DNA from: Ascoidea rubescens DSM 1968
Lineage: Eukaryota; Ascomycota; Saccharomycetes; Ascoideales; Ascoideaceae
Direction of reading: 5' to 3'
NCBI RefSeq assembly: GCF_001661345.1
Contig: NW_017962914.1
Span: 1,266,439-1,330,438, forward strand
Length of the DNA stretch: 64,000 nt
Under the pieces are notes generated by a model. It was not told the DNA's origin and did not search any database. It saw only the letters and a program-made list of their open reading frames with translations. Below, piece after piece: positions 19,289 to 30,880 of this stretch. A program made the translations under genes and the position numbers. How positions within the stretch are numbered: the first letter of the stretch is position 1; each line of letters begins with the position of its first letter.

Positions 19289-22200
19289 AGTTATCTTTTA
19301 TGTCGATATTAATGATTTTGCTTTTTTTAATTTTTTTGCTCAATTGATCCTTTTTTGATTCTTTCTTTCTTTTGTCAAAATTATAAAAGGGAATAGGAAA
19401 AGAGAGAATGATCTCATTTTTTTTTTGTTGATGAATTTTATAATTATAGTTTAAATAATAGATATTTACAAATTACTTTTTAAAAATCCTTGTAAGAAAT
19501 ACTTGACTTGCAACTCTTGATATTTTTTTTTTATGTTACTAAGTGAATATAACTCGAACAATCTCCACTAGAAAAAGAAATGAAAAAAAAGTGACAGTTT
19601 CAAAATAGATCAGCCAAAATGATAAACTTTTTTTCATTTTTTTTGACAGAAGATGTCTGATTTCAAAATAATGCATAACTCATGCAGTTACATGCATATG
19701 ATACTTTTACCATATTTCAATTCTCTTATTTTTATTTTGAGGTGACATAGATGTATATGATAATACCGTAAGATTTTGAATCAAAACTGGATAAAAAAAA
19801 TAAGTAAATTATAATATAATAAGATAAGATAAGCTAGTACTGACTTAATGGATGTTTTTAGCAAAAACTTTAAAATTAAGATAATATATAAGCTAATAAT
19901 TGTTATAACATTTATAGAAATATAAATGATCGAAATACGATAATAATAAAAACAAACCACCAAACCAAAAAATTATTTGTAGAGAAACTGTAAATTGCTT
20001 GTCATTTTAATGATTTAGTATTTTTTTGTTTTTTTTGGTTATATTATTTTGATGTCTATCAATTTAGGTTTCAAAATAGAAGAATTTTCATTAGTGTTAT
20101 GAATAATAGTGATTAACGTGATAATAATTCTGTAAGATTATTTGAATCAGAGCAAGGGTCTAAGGATATGCAGCGCTGGTTCTAACTTTGAGTAAATAAA
20201 ATAATAACAATAATAATGGAGAAGAAAACCCCAATTAAATATTGCTAAATAGGAAATAGGAAATTTCCTGATTTATTCTCAAGATTGAAGGAGGTGTTTG
20301 GTTAAAGTAATTTTTTATTTCCAGATGTGGTTTTGTTTGATAATTGTGTTGCTGTTTTTGTTATGAATTTGAGAGTTAACCCCCAAATAAACAACCGCGA
20401 GTTTTTGTATTGTGAAATTAATTGAAAGCATAAAATGCTGATTTATGGAAAAAAAAAAATAAAATTCAATTAAAAGGGATAAAGAGGATAAAATTGTGCA
20501 TTGGCAAAACCAGTAAACAAAAGTGAGATTTTATTATTATGAGAATTTCTGTTATTGTTTAAAAGTAAAAAGCAATAAAGTTAGCTAAAAAAAACAGCAT
20601 TTATGTTTAAGTTTGCAACAACAACATAACAGCAAACAATTCTGTTTCTGCAAATTGGTCTATCAATGATTAAAACATAATAGGGAATAAGATAAGTTAA
20701 GAAAATGATTTCGAGCCATGAAAACTTTAAATAAGTTTGAAGATAAATGAATCACCATCATCATCCAATTTGGAAATAGTGACTAAGTAGTCTCCATTTG
20801 ATGTGGATAATGTTTATATTTTGATTGTTATAATAGCTTATAAATAGCCCAACTTTCGCTCTTTTTCACTCTGATGTGGTTGAACAAATTTAACATCAAA
20901 TATCTTGATATTTATAAGGATTTCAAAGCTGAAAAGTACAGTCAAAGAATATCGTAAAAGCAAGTTGAATAAGCAGCAAATTTACCACAAGACAACCAAC
21001 TTCCAATGAGTTGAGCAGCAAAATTCAATTAAAAGAAAAGAGTTAGGAGAGCAATTCAGTTACCATCCAGCATAGTTGCTGTGAATCTACTCAATATCCA
21101 CCAAGAGAATCGCTTACCACTCGACATTATTCATTATCTCAAATTATTCAATAATAACCAACATCAACCAATACCATCAAGAACCATTCAGCGACACAAC
21201 AGCCCAACTCCAATCCTACCGACACTCAGCATGCACTAAATCAGTTAAAGCAGTCAGCTGGTTCACCAGACCGGCCTTCTATCGATTCTAGCGGTTCCCA
21301 TCGTCCTTTCTTCTCCAGCGGCTCGAGCACCACGAGCATCTTGCGCACCGCACACCGCCCCTCCAATCAAACCCAGTCCGCTTCCTTCCACGGTCTTGCC
21401 ACGGTGCTCTCAAACCGTTGCGCGATGGAACAGTGGGCTCAGGATCTCGTCCAGGCTCTTACCCCGCGTTATCCGAAACGCGTCTTCTCCTCATTTCTCA
21501 ATGGAGACAGGACCTGCGCAGCTCCACACTGCTGTTTGTGCTGCTGGTATCATGTCTGTGATGCGACCCGCAGAGGAGCAAAGGAAGTTTTGATCCCAGT
21601 TGCAGCCGTGTGGGCCTAAAGCTGCAGCCGCATGTTTGCTGCCAGCTACTCCACAAAAAGCTGCGCAGCCTGCTGCACAGTGCGCTCTTGGCTGATGAAC
21701 CGTGTCTCACACACCATCTCTCGTCGTTTTGGGCCTCAGCACAAAAGCTGCTCTCGTGATTTGAGGGAGAATATCGATCTGGACGAGCGAAACAACTCCG
21801 TTTCTGCTGGAAAGGCTTTTCTTTTTACAAGCTTTATTAAACTTGCTCACTTTGTGCCAATGCACTTCCTCACTGCTCCCATTGGCCAGCTGGGCAGTTG
21901 TGGAGTAACTGCTGACCCTGCGGGCATTTTCCTCGTGTGTAGCGACCGATGTGCGTTATCAACAGCACCCTACCTCCATACTTCTGGGTAGCTCTCCCTG
22001 CCCATTTTGCTCATCTCTCCAAATTACACCAATAATGTCCACCTGCACTCACTTCCTGCATCCCACTACGATGGTCCACTATCTTGCTATCATACCTCTG
22101 TCCCTCTCTCACTCAAGCTTTCTTGCTGCTTTCTTCGATGCTCTTTTCTGCTAAAATTCCACATCCAACTAATAATCTCGCTCTCTATTAAATTATTCTT

Positions 22201-22408
22201 CTCTTTCATGGAACTTTATAACTCAATTCAATACTTAGTTTTCGATTATTTCGTCTCAACTTCCGGGCCATAATTCCTTGCAATTCTTGTGATATGTGGT
22301 ATTAATCAGTAATTAAACACTAAATCTGTTCAAATCATATCGCGATGTTGTCTGATTCTTTTATACATCCAGTTATTTGATTGCCAGATCAATATCAGGG
22401 TTTTTGTC
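19289..22408. promoter_or_regulatory. 3 kb region between ACS paralogs with GC-rich island
   Basis: The first 1.9 kb (19.3-21.2 kb) is AT-rich with homopolymer runs and no gene; it contains the 3' end of the first ACS gene. About 21240-22000 is a long GC-rich island containing many overlapping short ORFs without recognisable protein; a CCAAT box is present on the minus strand near 21880 (CATTGGCC). The island ends about 400 bp before the TATA box of the second ACS gene. The arrangement repeats that of the first paralog. Confidence 0.55.
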
Positions 22409-22416
22409 TATAAATA
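22409..22416 (+). promoter_or_regulatory. TATA box of second ACS paralog
   Basis: TATAAATA lies 209 bp before the ATG at 22618, followed by pyrimidine-rich sequence. Spacing and context parallel those of the first ACS gene. Confidence 0.55.
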
Positions 22417-22617
22417 CTTTTTCAATTCTCCCTCTTGAGTCGTTTTTATTCTTCCTATTCTTGCTTATATCATCTATCAAGGGAAAAAAGAAAAAAAAAA
22501 CAATCCAGAAAAAACCCATCAATCTCTTTCTAATTTCAATACCAATACCGATACCAATATCGGCTTCAATTTCAACCAACAGTAATATAACTTATCTCAC
22601 TCTATTCTTATCTCAAA

Positions 22618-24618
22618 ATGGGTCACCACGATGAACATCTCTCTGCTCACGTTGAAAAAATTCAACCACCAACTGAATTTTTCAAAAATCGTCCAGAAGG
22701 TGTAGAACCATACATTACTTCTTTTGAACAGTACCAGGAAATGTACACTGAATCTATTGAACAACCAAATAAATTTTACTCAAAATTAGCAAGAGAAAAT
22801 TTACACTGGCACAGAGATTTTGAAATTGCCAAATTTCCTGAACATGGCTTTTATAACTCTTGGTTTGTTGGTGGTCAATTAAACGCCTCTTACAACTGTG
22901 TTGACCGTCATGCTTTCAAAAACCCTGACAAACCAGCTATCATTTATGAAGGTGATGAACCAAATTCTGGTTACAAAGTCACCTATGGTGAATTATTAGC
23001 CCAAGTCTCTCAATTAGCTCAAGTTTTGCTTGAATTAGGTGTTAAAAAGGGTGACACCGTTGCTGTTTACTTGCCAATGATCCCAGAAGCCATTATTACC
23101 ATCATGGCTATTAACCGTATTGGTGCCATTCACTCTGTTGTCTTTGCAGGTTTCTCTGCTACTGCTTTAAGAGACCGTATTAACGATGCTTACTCACAAG
23201 TTGTCATTACTTCTGATCAATCTAAAAGAGGTGGCAGAACCATTGAAACCAAGAGAATTGTTGACCAATCCATTAAAGAATGTCCCCAAGTTAAAAATGT
23301 CATTGTCTTTAAAAGAACTGGTGATGAATCTGTCCCATTCAACTCAAAAGTTGACTTGTGGTGGCACGAAAATTTACCAAAATACAGAAACTATGTTCCT
23401 CCTGTTCCTGTTAATTCTGAAGATCCCTTATACTTGTTATACACTTCTGGTTCAACCGGTAAACCAAAGGGTTTAGTCCACTCAACTGCTGGTTACTTAT
23501 TAAACGCCATTGTTACCGCTAAATATGTTTTTGACTTACATCCAGAAGATACCATTTTCACTGCTGCTGATATTGGTTGGGTTTTAGGTCACACCTATGT
23601 TTGTTATGCTCCATTAGCAATTGGTGCAACCACCGTCTTGTATGAAGGTACTCCAGTTTACCCAACTCCAACCAGATTTTGGGATATCATTGATGATTAC
23701 AAATGTACCCAATTCTATGTTGCTCCAACCGCTTTGCGTTTACTAAAGAGAGCTGGCGACCACTTGATTAAACCATACGATTTATCAACTTTACGTGCTT
23801 TAGGTACCGTCGGTGAACCAATTGCTCCTGATGTATGGGAATGGTATTACGAAACCATCGCCAGAAAGAGAGCCTCTATTTTAGATACCTTCTGGCAAAC
23901 TGAAACATCTGCTCCAGTTCTTTGTCCAATTGCTGGTGTTACTCCATTGAAACCTGGTTCATGTTCATTACCATTCTTTGGTGTTAAATGTGCCATCTTG
24001 GATCCTCAAACTGGTGAAGAATTGAAAGAAAATGATGTTGAAGGTGTTCTTGCTTTCGCTTCCGCATGGCCATCATTAACTAGAACTGTCTGGAAAGACT
24101 ATAAGAGATACTTGGAAACCTACTTCCATCCATTCCCAGGTTACTTCTTCACTGGTGATGGTGCTGCAAGAGATAAAGATGGTTTCTTCTGGATTCTTGG
24201 TAGAGTTGATGATGTTGTTAACGTTTCAGGTCACCGTCTTTCTACTGCTGAAATTGAAGCTGCCATCTTGGAAAATCCAAACGTTTCTGAAAACGCTGCC
24301 GTTGGATTCCCTAACGAATTAACCGGTCAAGCTGTTGCTACATTCGTTGCCTTGAAAGCTGGTATAAGTGGTGCTGAAGCTGAAAAGATCAAAAAGGATA
24401 TCATCTTAACTGTTAGAAAAGAAATTGGTCCATTTGCTGCTCCAAAGGAAATCTTTATTGTTGATGACTTACCAAAAACAAGATCTGGTAAGATTATGAG
24501 AAGAATCTTAAGGAAGATTTTGGTTCACGAAGAAGACCAATTAGGTGATGTCAGTACATTATCTAATCCAAATTCAGTTGGTGACATTGTTAACATTGTT
24601 AAAGCCCACAGAAAATAA
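22618..24618 (+). CDS. Acetyl-CoA synthetase-like paralog with altered acyl pocket
   Basis: A 666-residue AMP-forming acyl-CoA synthetase, close paralog of the gene at 17291. The ATP loop [11 protein letters not shown], the hinge motif [13 protein letters not shown] and the catalytic-lysine motif [10 protein letters not shown] are intact, so adenylation and thioesterification should be possible. Residues that shape the carboxylate pocket differ. GWITGH of the first copy is GWVLGH here (V322-L323, Leu codon TTA), replacing the Thr that corresponds to Thr311 of Salmonella Acs. [11 protein letters not shown] is [11 protein letters not shown] (G-S-H to S431-A432-P433), while the pocket Trp (W426) is kept. 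YGPL is YAPL. I infer a changed acyl substrate or kinetics; a second acetate enzyme remains possible. Codon use is as biased as in the first copy, so it is probably well expressed. Confidence 0.93.
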   Translation: MGHHDEHLSAHVEKIQPPTEFFKNRPEGVEPYITSFEQYQEMYTESIEQPNKFYSKLARENLHWHRDFEIAKFPEHGFYNSWFVGGQLNASYNCVDRHAFKNPDKPAIIYEGDEPNSGYKVTYGELLAQVSQLAQVLLELGVKKGDTVAVYLPMIPEAIITIMAINRIGAIHSVVFAGFSATALRDRINDAYSQVVITSDQSKRGGRTIETKRIVDQSIKECPQVKNVIVFKRTGDESVPFNSKVDLWWHENLPKYRNYVPPVPVNSEDPLYLLYTSGSTGKPKGLVHSTAGYLLNAIVTAKYVFDLHPEDTIFTAADIGWVLGHTYVCYAPLAIGATTVLYEGTPVYPTPTRFWDIIDDYKCTQFYVAPTALRLLKRAGDHLIKPYDLSTLRALGTVGEPIAPDVWEWYYETIARKRASILDTFWQTETSAPVLCPIAGVTPLKPGSCSLPFFGVKCAILDPQTGEELKENDVEGVLAFASAWPSLTRTVWKDYKRYLETYFHPFPGYFFTGDGAARDKDGFFWILGRVDDVVNVSGHRLSTAEIEAAILENPNVSENAAVGFPNELTGQAVATFVALKAGISGAEAEKIKKDIILTVRKEIGPFAAPKEIFIVDDLPKTRSGKIMRRILRKILVHEEDQLGDVSTLSNPNSVGDIVNIVKAHRK

Positions 24619-25367
24619 GCGATGAATAACACTAATGACAGGTTTTTAAATTTTATTTCTTTAACGATATCATGTTTTTTTCTTTAGCCATTATTTTTAT
24701 ATTATTTTTGTTTTTTTCCCTTGACTTTAAATAAAGATTTTTAGATTTTCGAACTGATAAATAATTGATAAAAACTGATAATTGTAGTTTGTACATCGTT
24801 GCTTGAAGATTAAAGCATCCATCTCTAGCGCTGGCAACGTATCAAGTACATACCAATGCCATCATATCAACAATTCACTATAAACAATAAACCATAATAC
24901 CCTCAGCACTGACTTCCCAATTCCGCAAACAAAACCTCCATTATTTTCACCACTTCCTTCTGCGAAACAGCACTTATTTTCACCTCACTCTTTGATCTGA
25001 TCAAATATGTTACCTTTTTTTTTTAAAAAAATAACTGCTAAGAACACACCTATTGGGGTTCTTGCACGGTGCTGTTTACTACAGTATATAAAACTACGAA
25101 AACTGTCCCTGTAATTTTACCATGGATGTGAGAAAACCCTAAAGGGAAGAAAACTCACATCAAGGACGAATGAATTTAAATAAGAAATAGATGTTGTATC
25201 TTGTTTATTTTATAAATTGCCATGCATGGGAGACAAAAACATATAGTTTCTGTAGGCCTCTATCAAATATGTTACCTAAAACAGCAAAGTCACCTGATAT
25301 TTACTTCTTTCTGCTTACTAATATGTGGCTGTAAATAGCCTGGGTTTATTTTGAAAAGAAAGGGTTT
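24619..25367. other. Intergenic region upstream of tRNA-Pro with direct repeats and hairpin
   Basis: Contains the 3' flank of the second ACS gene. A 16-bp sequence, ATCAAATATGTTACCT, occurs twice (25000-25015 and 25262-25277). Between the copies are a TATATAAA (25085-25092) and an inverted repeat, GATGTGAG (25125-25132) with CTCACATC (25154-25161), enclosing a smaller CCCT/AGGG hairpin. No protein gene seen. It might be an unrecognised small RNA or an old insertion near the tRNA gene. Confidence 0.4.
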
Positions 25368-25439
25368 GGCCGTGTGGTCTAGTGGTATGATTCTCGCTTT
25401 GGGTGCGAGAGGCCCTGGGTTCAATTCCCAGCTCGGCCC
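25368..25439 (+). tRNA. tRNA-Pro (anticodon UGG)
   Basis: A 72-nt intron-less tRNA gene. The acceptor stem GGCCGTG pairs with CTCGGCC, with the U6-U67 mismatch also found in S. cerevisiae tRNA-Pro, and C as discriminator base. The anticodon arm CTCGC-TTTGGGT-GCGAG presents UGG. The T arm is CTGGG-TTCAATT-CCCAG; A and B box promoters are intact. The 3' CCA is not encoded, as usual in eukaryotes. UGG can read all proline codons by wobble. Confidence 0.97.
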
Positions 25440-25441
25440 GC

Positions 25442-25447
25442 TTTTTT
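25442..25447 (+). terminator. RNA polymerase III terminator of tRNA-Pro
   Basis: Six T residues begin three bases after the end of the tRNA, the standard polymerase III stop signal. Confidence 0.85.
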
Positions 25448-25571
25448 AATGTTTTTGCATGTACACCGTTTTTTTTTTGCTTTCAGAGGAAGGACAATTA
25501 ACTAAAGACAGTTCATTATTCACATCTGCCTGAGCTATCAATTTTTTGTTGATATCTTGCTTATCATCAAC

Positions 25572-26607
25572 ATGTCTGCAGACCAACAAGACCAGAACAT
25601 CAATGTCAAGCATGTCTACAACGAGTTTGTCGACAATCTATTTGTTGTCTTAAAGGAGCTAGACAAGGATGATCTCGTTTTGAATAATTTGTTTCCCTCC
25701 CAGTTTTTTGAAGCTGATTTCAACCATATTCAAGATGCTTATTTGAAATATTTAGACAATTTCCTATATGAAGATGATGTGGAAAACCTCGGTAATGACA
25801 GCAAAATCACTCCAGAGACTGGTAATGATAAAATCAGAATCAAAAATGACACTCATATATCCTCCAATGGCAACCCAGACAAATTTAACAAACAAGAGGA
25901 CCCTGAGTACCAGTCTCTTGATCAATCTCACAAAAAACTTGATCTGAGCATCGAGAATTCTAATCCTATTAAGAGAAAACCTAAACTTATTACCCAGGAA
26001 TTTCTAGAAGATTTCAAAAACAATCAAGCAACCTCACTTCTTAAAAAGTATGAGAGTAAACTATATTATTTCAATCCCAATATTTCCAATATTCAAATTG
26101 ATCTGAGTAATTTAAGTAAAGAAAATGATTTTCTAATTTATAAACTATTCCATGATATCAAATTATCTTGTTTCATTTTAATCTACAATTTAACAAAAAT
26201 GAATAAAGCTGGTTCAATCGTTTACAATAACATTGACAAGTTTTATCAAATTTCTTTAAATTTAATACTAAATAAGTCATTCAACTTGAGGGCTTTATTA
26301 TCTTCTTATAAACCTATTGAAATTGTTTCTAATACTAACAATGATACTATCAATATAAATAACAACAAAGTGGACAAAAATAAAAGGACAAGAATGAAAA
26401 CAAGAAGCAAATCAAAATCAAAATCAAAGTCCAAAAATATTAATAATAACACCAAGAATTCAAATGATACAGAAATGACAAACAATACAAATGACAAAAT
26501 TGATAAAAATGCAAATAATGTCAATAACATCATTGCTAATAATAATAATAATAATAACAGTAATAATAATAATAATAATAACAGTAATAATAATAATAAT
26601 AATAACA

Positions 26608-26640
<33 letters not shown>

Positions 26641-28082
26641 GTAATAGTAATAGTAATAGTAATAGTAATGGTAATATTCATAGTAATACCGCAAATAACA
26701 TTAATAACTTTGACTTTAACAATAAAAATGACATTAATAATAACTTTGATATTAACAAAAAAATTATAAATGATGATGACTTCAACTCAATTTCTCCCGT
26801 TTTAGCTCAACTTCTTACCAATCATTTAAACAAAGATTTAAAAAAAATTGAGATTTCCTTTAACATACCAAATAATGAAGCCATTTATTTTCAATCAAAT
26901 AATAACAATGTTACTAATAATATGCCCTTATTTTCATCTTTAATTAATAAATCATCTTTGGTCGATAACATCGACATTAAAAATGAAACTGAAACTGAAA
27001 CTGAAACTGAAAATAATAAAAATAATATTTTCAAAACTTTGACAATCTTACCCCAATCATATTCTTATCCTGTCGCTAATCTTGGTTCTTTAAATTCTTC
27101 AATTAGCAATAATAGAAGTTTTAATTACAACTCTGATATTAATAATAATATAATCTTAAATCCATTTTGTCATCCAAATTGGTATTTTTTACCTGAAAAG
27201 CATTGGAATGGTCATCTCAATTCTCTCTCAATTAAGTTTCCTTTTGTAGATGAAAAAAATTTCATTTTTTCAATTAAATCGGTTGAAAAATCATGGTTTG
27301 AACAATTAGGTTTGAAAGAATTACTCAATATAAAACAAAATTATTATGATTCAATCAACCAGAAAAAAAGTGATCTTAAAGCTGATTTAAAGTCTGATTC
27401 AAGCATTCAGACTAATGGAAACTTGAAAAAAATTGAGCAAAATTCAGTTTTAAATGAAAATAATAATAATAATAGTAATAACAACAATAATAGTAATAAC
27501 AATAATAGTAATAAAATTGCTACTATCGTTATTGATAATAATAAAAATCAAGTTGATGAGACTGATGTATTAATGACTGATGAAACAACAGAAATCAATG
27601 AAAGCGAAATAAATAAAAAAGAAAATCCTCGAGAGTCAAATAAGATAAATCTTGAGAATCTTTTGCAATTCAATCCTTTGCATCTCACAATTGACGATGA
27701 AGAAATCCATGCTTTTAAAAATGGGACCCAGCAACAATTAGCTAGTAAATTAATATTAAAATTAAATGATTTGAGAAATAAAAGAATAGCTACTCTAAAT
27801 AGAATTTCAAAACCTACTATTGAAGAAAAAAAAAATTATTTGAAGCTTCAAAGAATATTATCAAATATTCTTTCTGACATTAATCCAAAGGATATCGTGT
27901 ATGATGAGGAAACTAATGCTGATGGTATTAAATTTAGTGAAAATATTCCTGTTTTTGCTACTAATTATAGTGGCATATTACCCCCAATTAATATTTCTAA
28001 TCAGAATTTTTCTCCTAGTGGGAAGCCAATTAAATCAAGTGGTAGGTCACAAAATATGAATTCGAAATCAAAAAGACGTTAA
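25572..28082 (+). CDS. RSC58: RSC chromatin-remodelling complex subunit RSC58
   Basis: An 836-residue homolog of Rsc58, a subunit of the ATP-dependent nucleosome remodeller RSC. Matching blocks occur in order: FPSQFFEADFNHIQDAYLKY near the N-terminus, LIYKLFHDIKLSCFILIYNL, then PFCHPNWYFLPEKHW, and near the end DDEEIHAFKNGTQQQLAS, LKLNDLRNKRI and VFATNYSGILPP, closing with a basic tail. Between them are long inserts: a (KS)n basic stretch, a pure Asn/Ser tract (about 26537-26690) and a (TE)n run. These make it much longer than the S. cerevisiae protein (about 502 residues). The ATG at 25572 is preferred to one 15 bases upstream because MSADQQ is the more usual type of N-terminus. The gene is convergent with NCS6. 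Confidence 0.87.
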
Positions 28083-28278
28083 AATTTATTTAAAATTTAT
28101 TTTACATTTTTGTTTTTTTTTATTTCTGCTAGTGGATTTATTCTTTCTTTTGTATTTTTAACTACCTATTTATTTATTCTAATTTTATTTTTCTGTTTTT
28201 TTTCTATAATTATGTAGAATATAAAATATTATAGTATATTGAATAGAAAATAAAAATTAATACATATTTAATATTTGA

Positions 28279-29496
28279 TTAAAATGACAACGTTTCCAAA
28301 CTTCTCAACACTTTTGCAGCTCCATCAGTTGAAATATTATTATCTATTGTTATTTTTGGTTTCATTTTCTCCAATGTTTGCAATAGCACACATGCTTTAC
28401 ATATTTTATTTGATGATAAGTAGCCGCATTTTAAACATTTATTACCATCTTTATACTTTGCTCGATCGTGACCTAAAGAAATAGAACCATCAGATAATAC
28501 TTCCATTTCTCTGTTTTTATTATTGTTTTGACCATTTTCTGCAGTCTTTTTGTCAATTGTCTTTACCTTTCTAAATTGTTTTTGTTTGTTAATTCTTTTG
28601 GGCTGCAACAAGAGATTTTCTCCACTATATATGATATCGATAACAGTACTTGATCTTGATTTTTCAAGTTGTTTCATTAATTCTCTGGCGGTTCCTCTAA
28701 AGGCTTCCGGAGCATAAGTACATTCAGTTGAAAAATAATCCAATTTTTTGAAATGAGCATACAACACAATCTCCTTTTGATAAGTGAATTTAAATGGTTT
28801 TGATCTCTTTACCGGAGAACCAGCTGATTCTGTTATAATAGCAGTTGATTTTTCTAATCTTGCTAAGTCACCTCTTAAAATATTCATTAGAACAGTTTCA
28901 GCCATATCATCAGCGTTGTGGCCAGTCACAACATGATTTATACCTAGTTTTAATGCACCACGATCCAAAGCTTGTCTTCTTAGAACACCACAATAAGTGC
29001 AGGAGTTTCTTATGCCACAACAGGTTACTATTTCATCCATGGTCCAATTATACAAATCTTTATAGGAGACAATTTCTAGAGGTAGACCATATTGAACCTG
29101 GTTTCTCTTTACAGTGGCTAAAGAGTCATCTCTGTAGCCAACGATTCCTTCATCTATGCTTAATAACACTAAATCAAGACCATAATCATAACGATCATTC
29201 AATGTTTTCATGACATAGGCTAAAACAGTGGAATCTTTTCCACCTGAGGCACCAAGAGCTAGTTTTTCACCACGATGGTACAAATTATTATTGGTAATAG
29301 TCTGGTGTATTTCTGTTTCAAAAACATTGAAAAAACATAATTGACATAATTTCTGTAGGTTTTTTGGTCTTTTCACAGCAGCCTTTCTTGAGTGGCATAA
29401 TTCGCATAACGCAGATATCTTAACTGGTCTCTGTGCCAGTCTGGTTGCTCTTGGAACGAATTCAGGAGATCGGATAGTTTCTGGCGCCACAGTCAT
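28279..29496 (-). CDS. NCS6: Cytosolic tRNA 2-thiolation protein NCS6 (CTU1)
   Basis: A 405-residue member of the TtcA/CTU1 family. Ncs6 with Ncs2 adds sulfur at U34 of the tRNAs for Lys, Glu and Gln, using sulfur carried by Urm1. The PP-loop motif SGGKDST (about residues 82-88) binds ATP for adenylating the uridine. N-terminal [14 protein letters not shown] with CQLC forms one metal-binding cysteine set, [16 protein letters not shown] holds catalytic-type cysteines, [10 protein letters not shown] is the second conserved loop, and [16 protein letters not shown] is the C-terminal zinc motif. All key residues are present. A basic, Asn-containing insert before the last motif makes it somewhat longer than the S. 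cerevisiae protein (359 residues). Confidence 0.96.
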   Translation of the reverse strand: MTVAPETIRSPEFVPRATRLAQRPVKISALCELCHSRKAAVKRPKNLQKLCQLCFFNVFETEIHQTITNNNLYHRGEKLALGASGGKDSTVLAYVMKTLNDRYDYGLDLVLLSIDEGIVGYRDDSLATVKRNQVQYGLPLEIVSYKDLYNWTMDEIVTCCGIRNSCTYCGVLRRQALDRGALKLGINHVVTGHNADDMAETVLMNILRGDLARLEKSTAIITESAGSPVKRSKPFKFTYQKEIVLYAHFKKLDYFSTECTYAPEAFRGTARELMKQLEKSRSSTVIDIIYSGENLLLQPKRINKQKQFRKVKTIDKKTAENGQNNNKNREMEVLSDGSISLGHDRAKYKDGNKCLKCGYLSSNKICKACVLLQTLEKMKPKITIDNNISTDGAAKVLRSLETLSF

Positions 29497-29770
29497 GTTT
29501 GGTTGTTCTAATTGTTTATTGTTTATTAGTTTTTGTTATATATTTCAGTGTGATGAGTGAAGATAAGGAATAAAAAATATTTTTCAATTTTTTCTGGAGG
29601 ATAACGAGTTACCACAGCCGTGGATTTGAAATTGTCCTCAAATCACTTTTTGTGTTTTACGCATCAAAAAAAGAAAAACGCACGAAAACAAGATGATGAG
29701 CGAGTTGGTATCGAGAACTGGTGTAAGTTCAGTATAATGTAGAATCTATATATCAGAAGCAAGCAGAAAG

Positions 29771-29792
29771 AGTCTAGTCTAGTCTAGTCTAG
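29771..29792. repeat. AGTCT pentanucleotide repeat at the ADH stop codon
   Basis: Four perfect AGTCT units followed by AG. The right end supplies the TAG stop codon (29789-29791, minus strand) of the alcohol dehydrogenase, so the repeat lies at the very start of its 3' UTR. Confidence 0.85.
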
Positions 29793-30880
29793 TTTCCAAA
29801 GGCCTTATCGTAGTCGACAAAAGTAAATCTGAAACGAATGTCGTTTTTGTCGGTTCTCTCCAAGGCCTTTTTGCAATTTTCTATAGAAATTGGAATGGTT
29901 TCAACCCAGCCATGAATATTGTTTTCACTTGCCAATTGCAACATGTATTCGATTTCCTTTCTTGAGCCTAACAAACTAGCACCCATGAAACAAGCATTTT
30001 TCATAAACGATCTGGCATTGATATCGAAATTGCCTTGAGTGGGCAAACCAACGTTAACAAATTTTCCACCGATAGTTAAAGTAGCTAAATAGGAACTCAA
30101 ATTGAAATTTTCGGTTGAATTTGCAGTACAAACAATCAAATCCAATTTGTATTGATAAGGTTCAAACCAGTTTGGGTCATTTCCAGTTGCAATGTAGTGG
30201 TCGACGCCTAGGGCCAAACAATCCTCTTTTTTGCTATCATTTCTCGAAAAAGCATAAACTTCAGCACCTAAGGCTTTGGCAAATAAGATACCAAAATGGC
30301 CCAAACCACCAATACCAATAATACCAACTTTTGAGCCCGGTCCTACCTTTGCACGAACCAATGGAGAAAAAACAGTTATACCAGCGCATAACATTGGTGC
30401 AGTTGATTCAGAAGGCAAGTTGTCAGGTATTTTGAAAGCAAAATGTTCATGAACTCTAATATCAGAAGCATAACCACCAAAACCATTACGTCCATCAGGA
30501 TACCTGCTGTTATAGGTAAAGACAGACTTTGGACAATATGGCTCGTTGTCAGACTTGCATAGCTCACAGTCTAAACAAGAAAATGCTTGAGCACCAACAC
30601 CAACTCTGTCACCAACCTTCAAAGTTTTGACATTTGAGCCAACCTTGGTCACTTTTCCAATAACCTCATGGCCAACAACCAATGGATAAAAATAGTTCTT
30701 GCTCCAGTCAGCTTTTAATGTGTGGATATCAGAGGCGCAAAGACCACAGGCCTCGATTTTGATATCGATATCGTTGACATCAAATGTTTTGGGCAAAAAT
30801 TCGATCTTGGATAAAGTTGACCAGTTTTCAGGTTCTTTTTGGGTAAGACCAAAACCTTGAAAAGCTTGTTCTGTGCACAT
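29789..30880 (-). CDS. ADH6: Zinc-dependent NADP(H) alcohol dehydrogenase, ADH6/ADH7 (cinnamyl) type
   Basis: A 363-residue medium-chain dehydrogenase that would reduce aliphatic and aromatic aldehydes to alcohols. The catalytic zinc ligands are C45 (ACGLCASDIHT) and H71 in GHEVIG. The structural zinc motif is CLDCELCKSDNEPYC, and the nucleotide-binding loop is GIGGLGHFGI, followed by SRNDSKKEDCLALG; the Ser-Arg at the end of the second strand is as in NADP-binding members. Length equals that of S. cerevisiae Adh6/Adh7 (about 360). The symbol marks the subfamily; whether it is orthologous to ADH6 or ADH7 cannot be decided here. It is divergent from RSM22 across 547 bp. Confidence 0.93.
   Translation of the reverse strand: MCTEQAFQGFGLTQKEPENWSTLSKIEFLPKTFDVNDIDIKIEACGLCASDIHTLKADWSKNYFYPLVVGHEVIGKVTKVGSNVKTLKVGDRVGVGAQAFSCLDCELCKSDNEPYCPKSVFTYNSRYPDGRNGFGGYASDIRVHEHFAFKIPDNLPSESTAPMLCAGITVFSPLVRAKVGPGSKVGIIGIGGLGHFGILFAKALGAEVYAFSRNDSKKEDCLALGVDHYIATGNDPNWFEPYQYKLDLIVCTANSTENFNLSSYLATLTIGGKFVNVGLPTQGNFDINARSFMKNACFMGASLLGSRKEIEYMLQLASENNIHGWVETIPISIENCKKALERTDKNDIRFRFTFVDYDKAFGN

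Noticed and set aside
21341-22273. ORFs of 65-119 codons in the island before the second ACS gene
   Set aside because: Same reason: overlapping frames, Cys/Ser-rich products, no family resemblance, promoter position.
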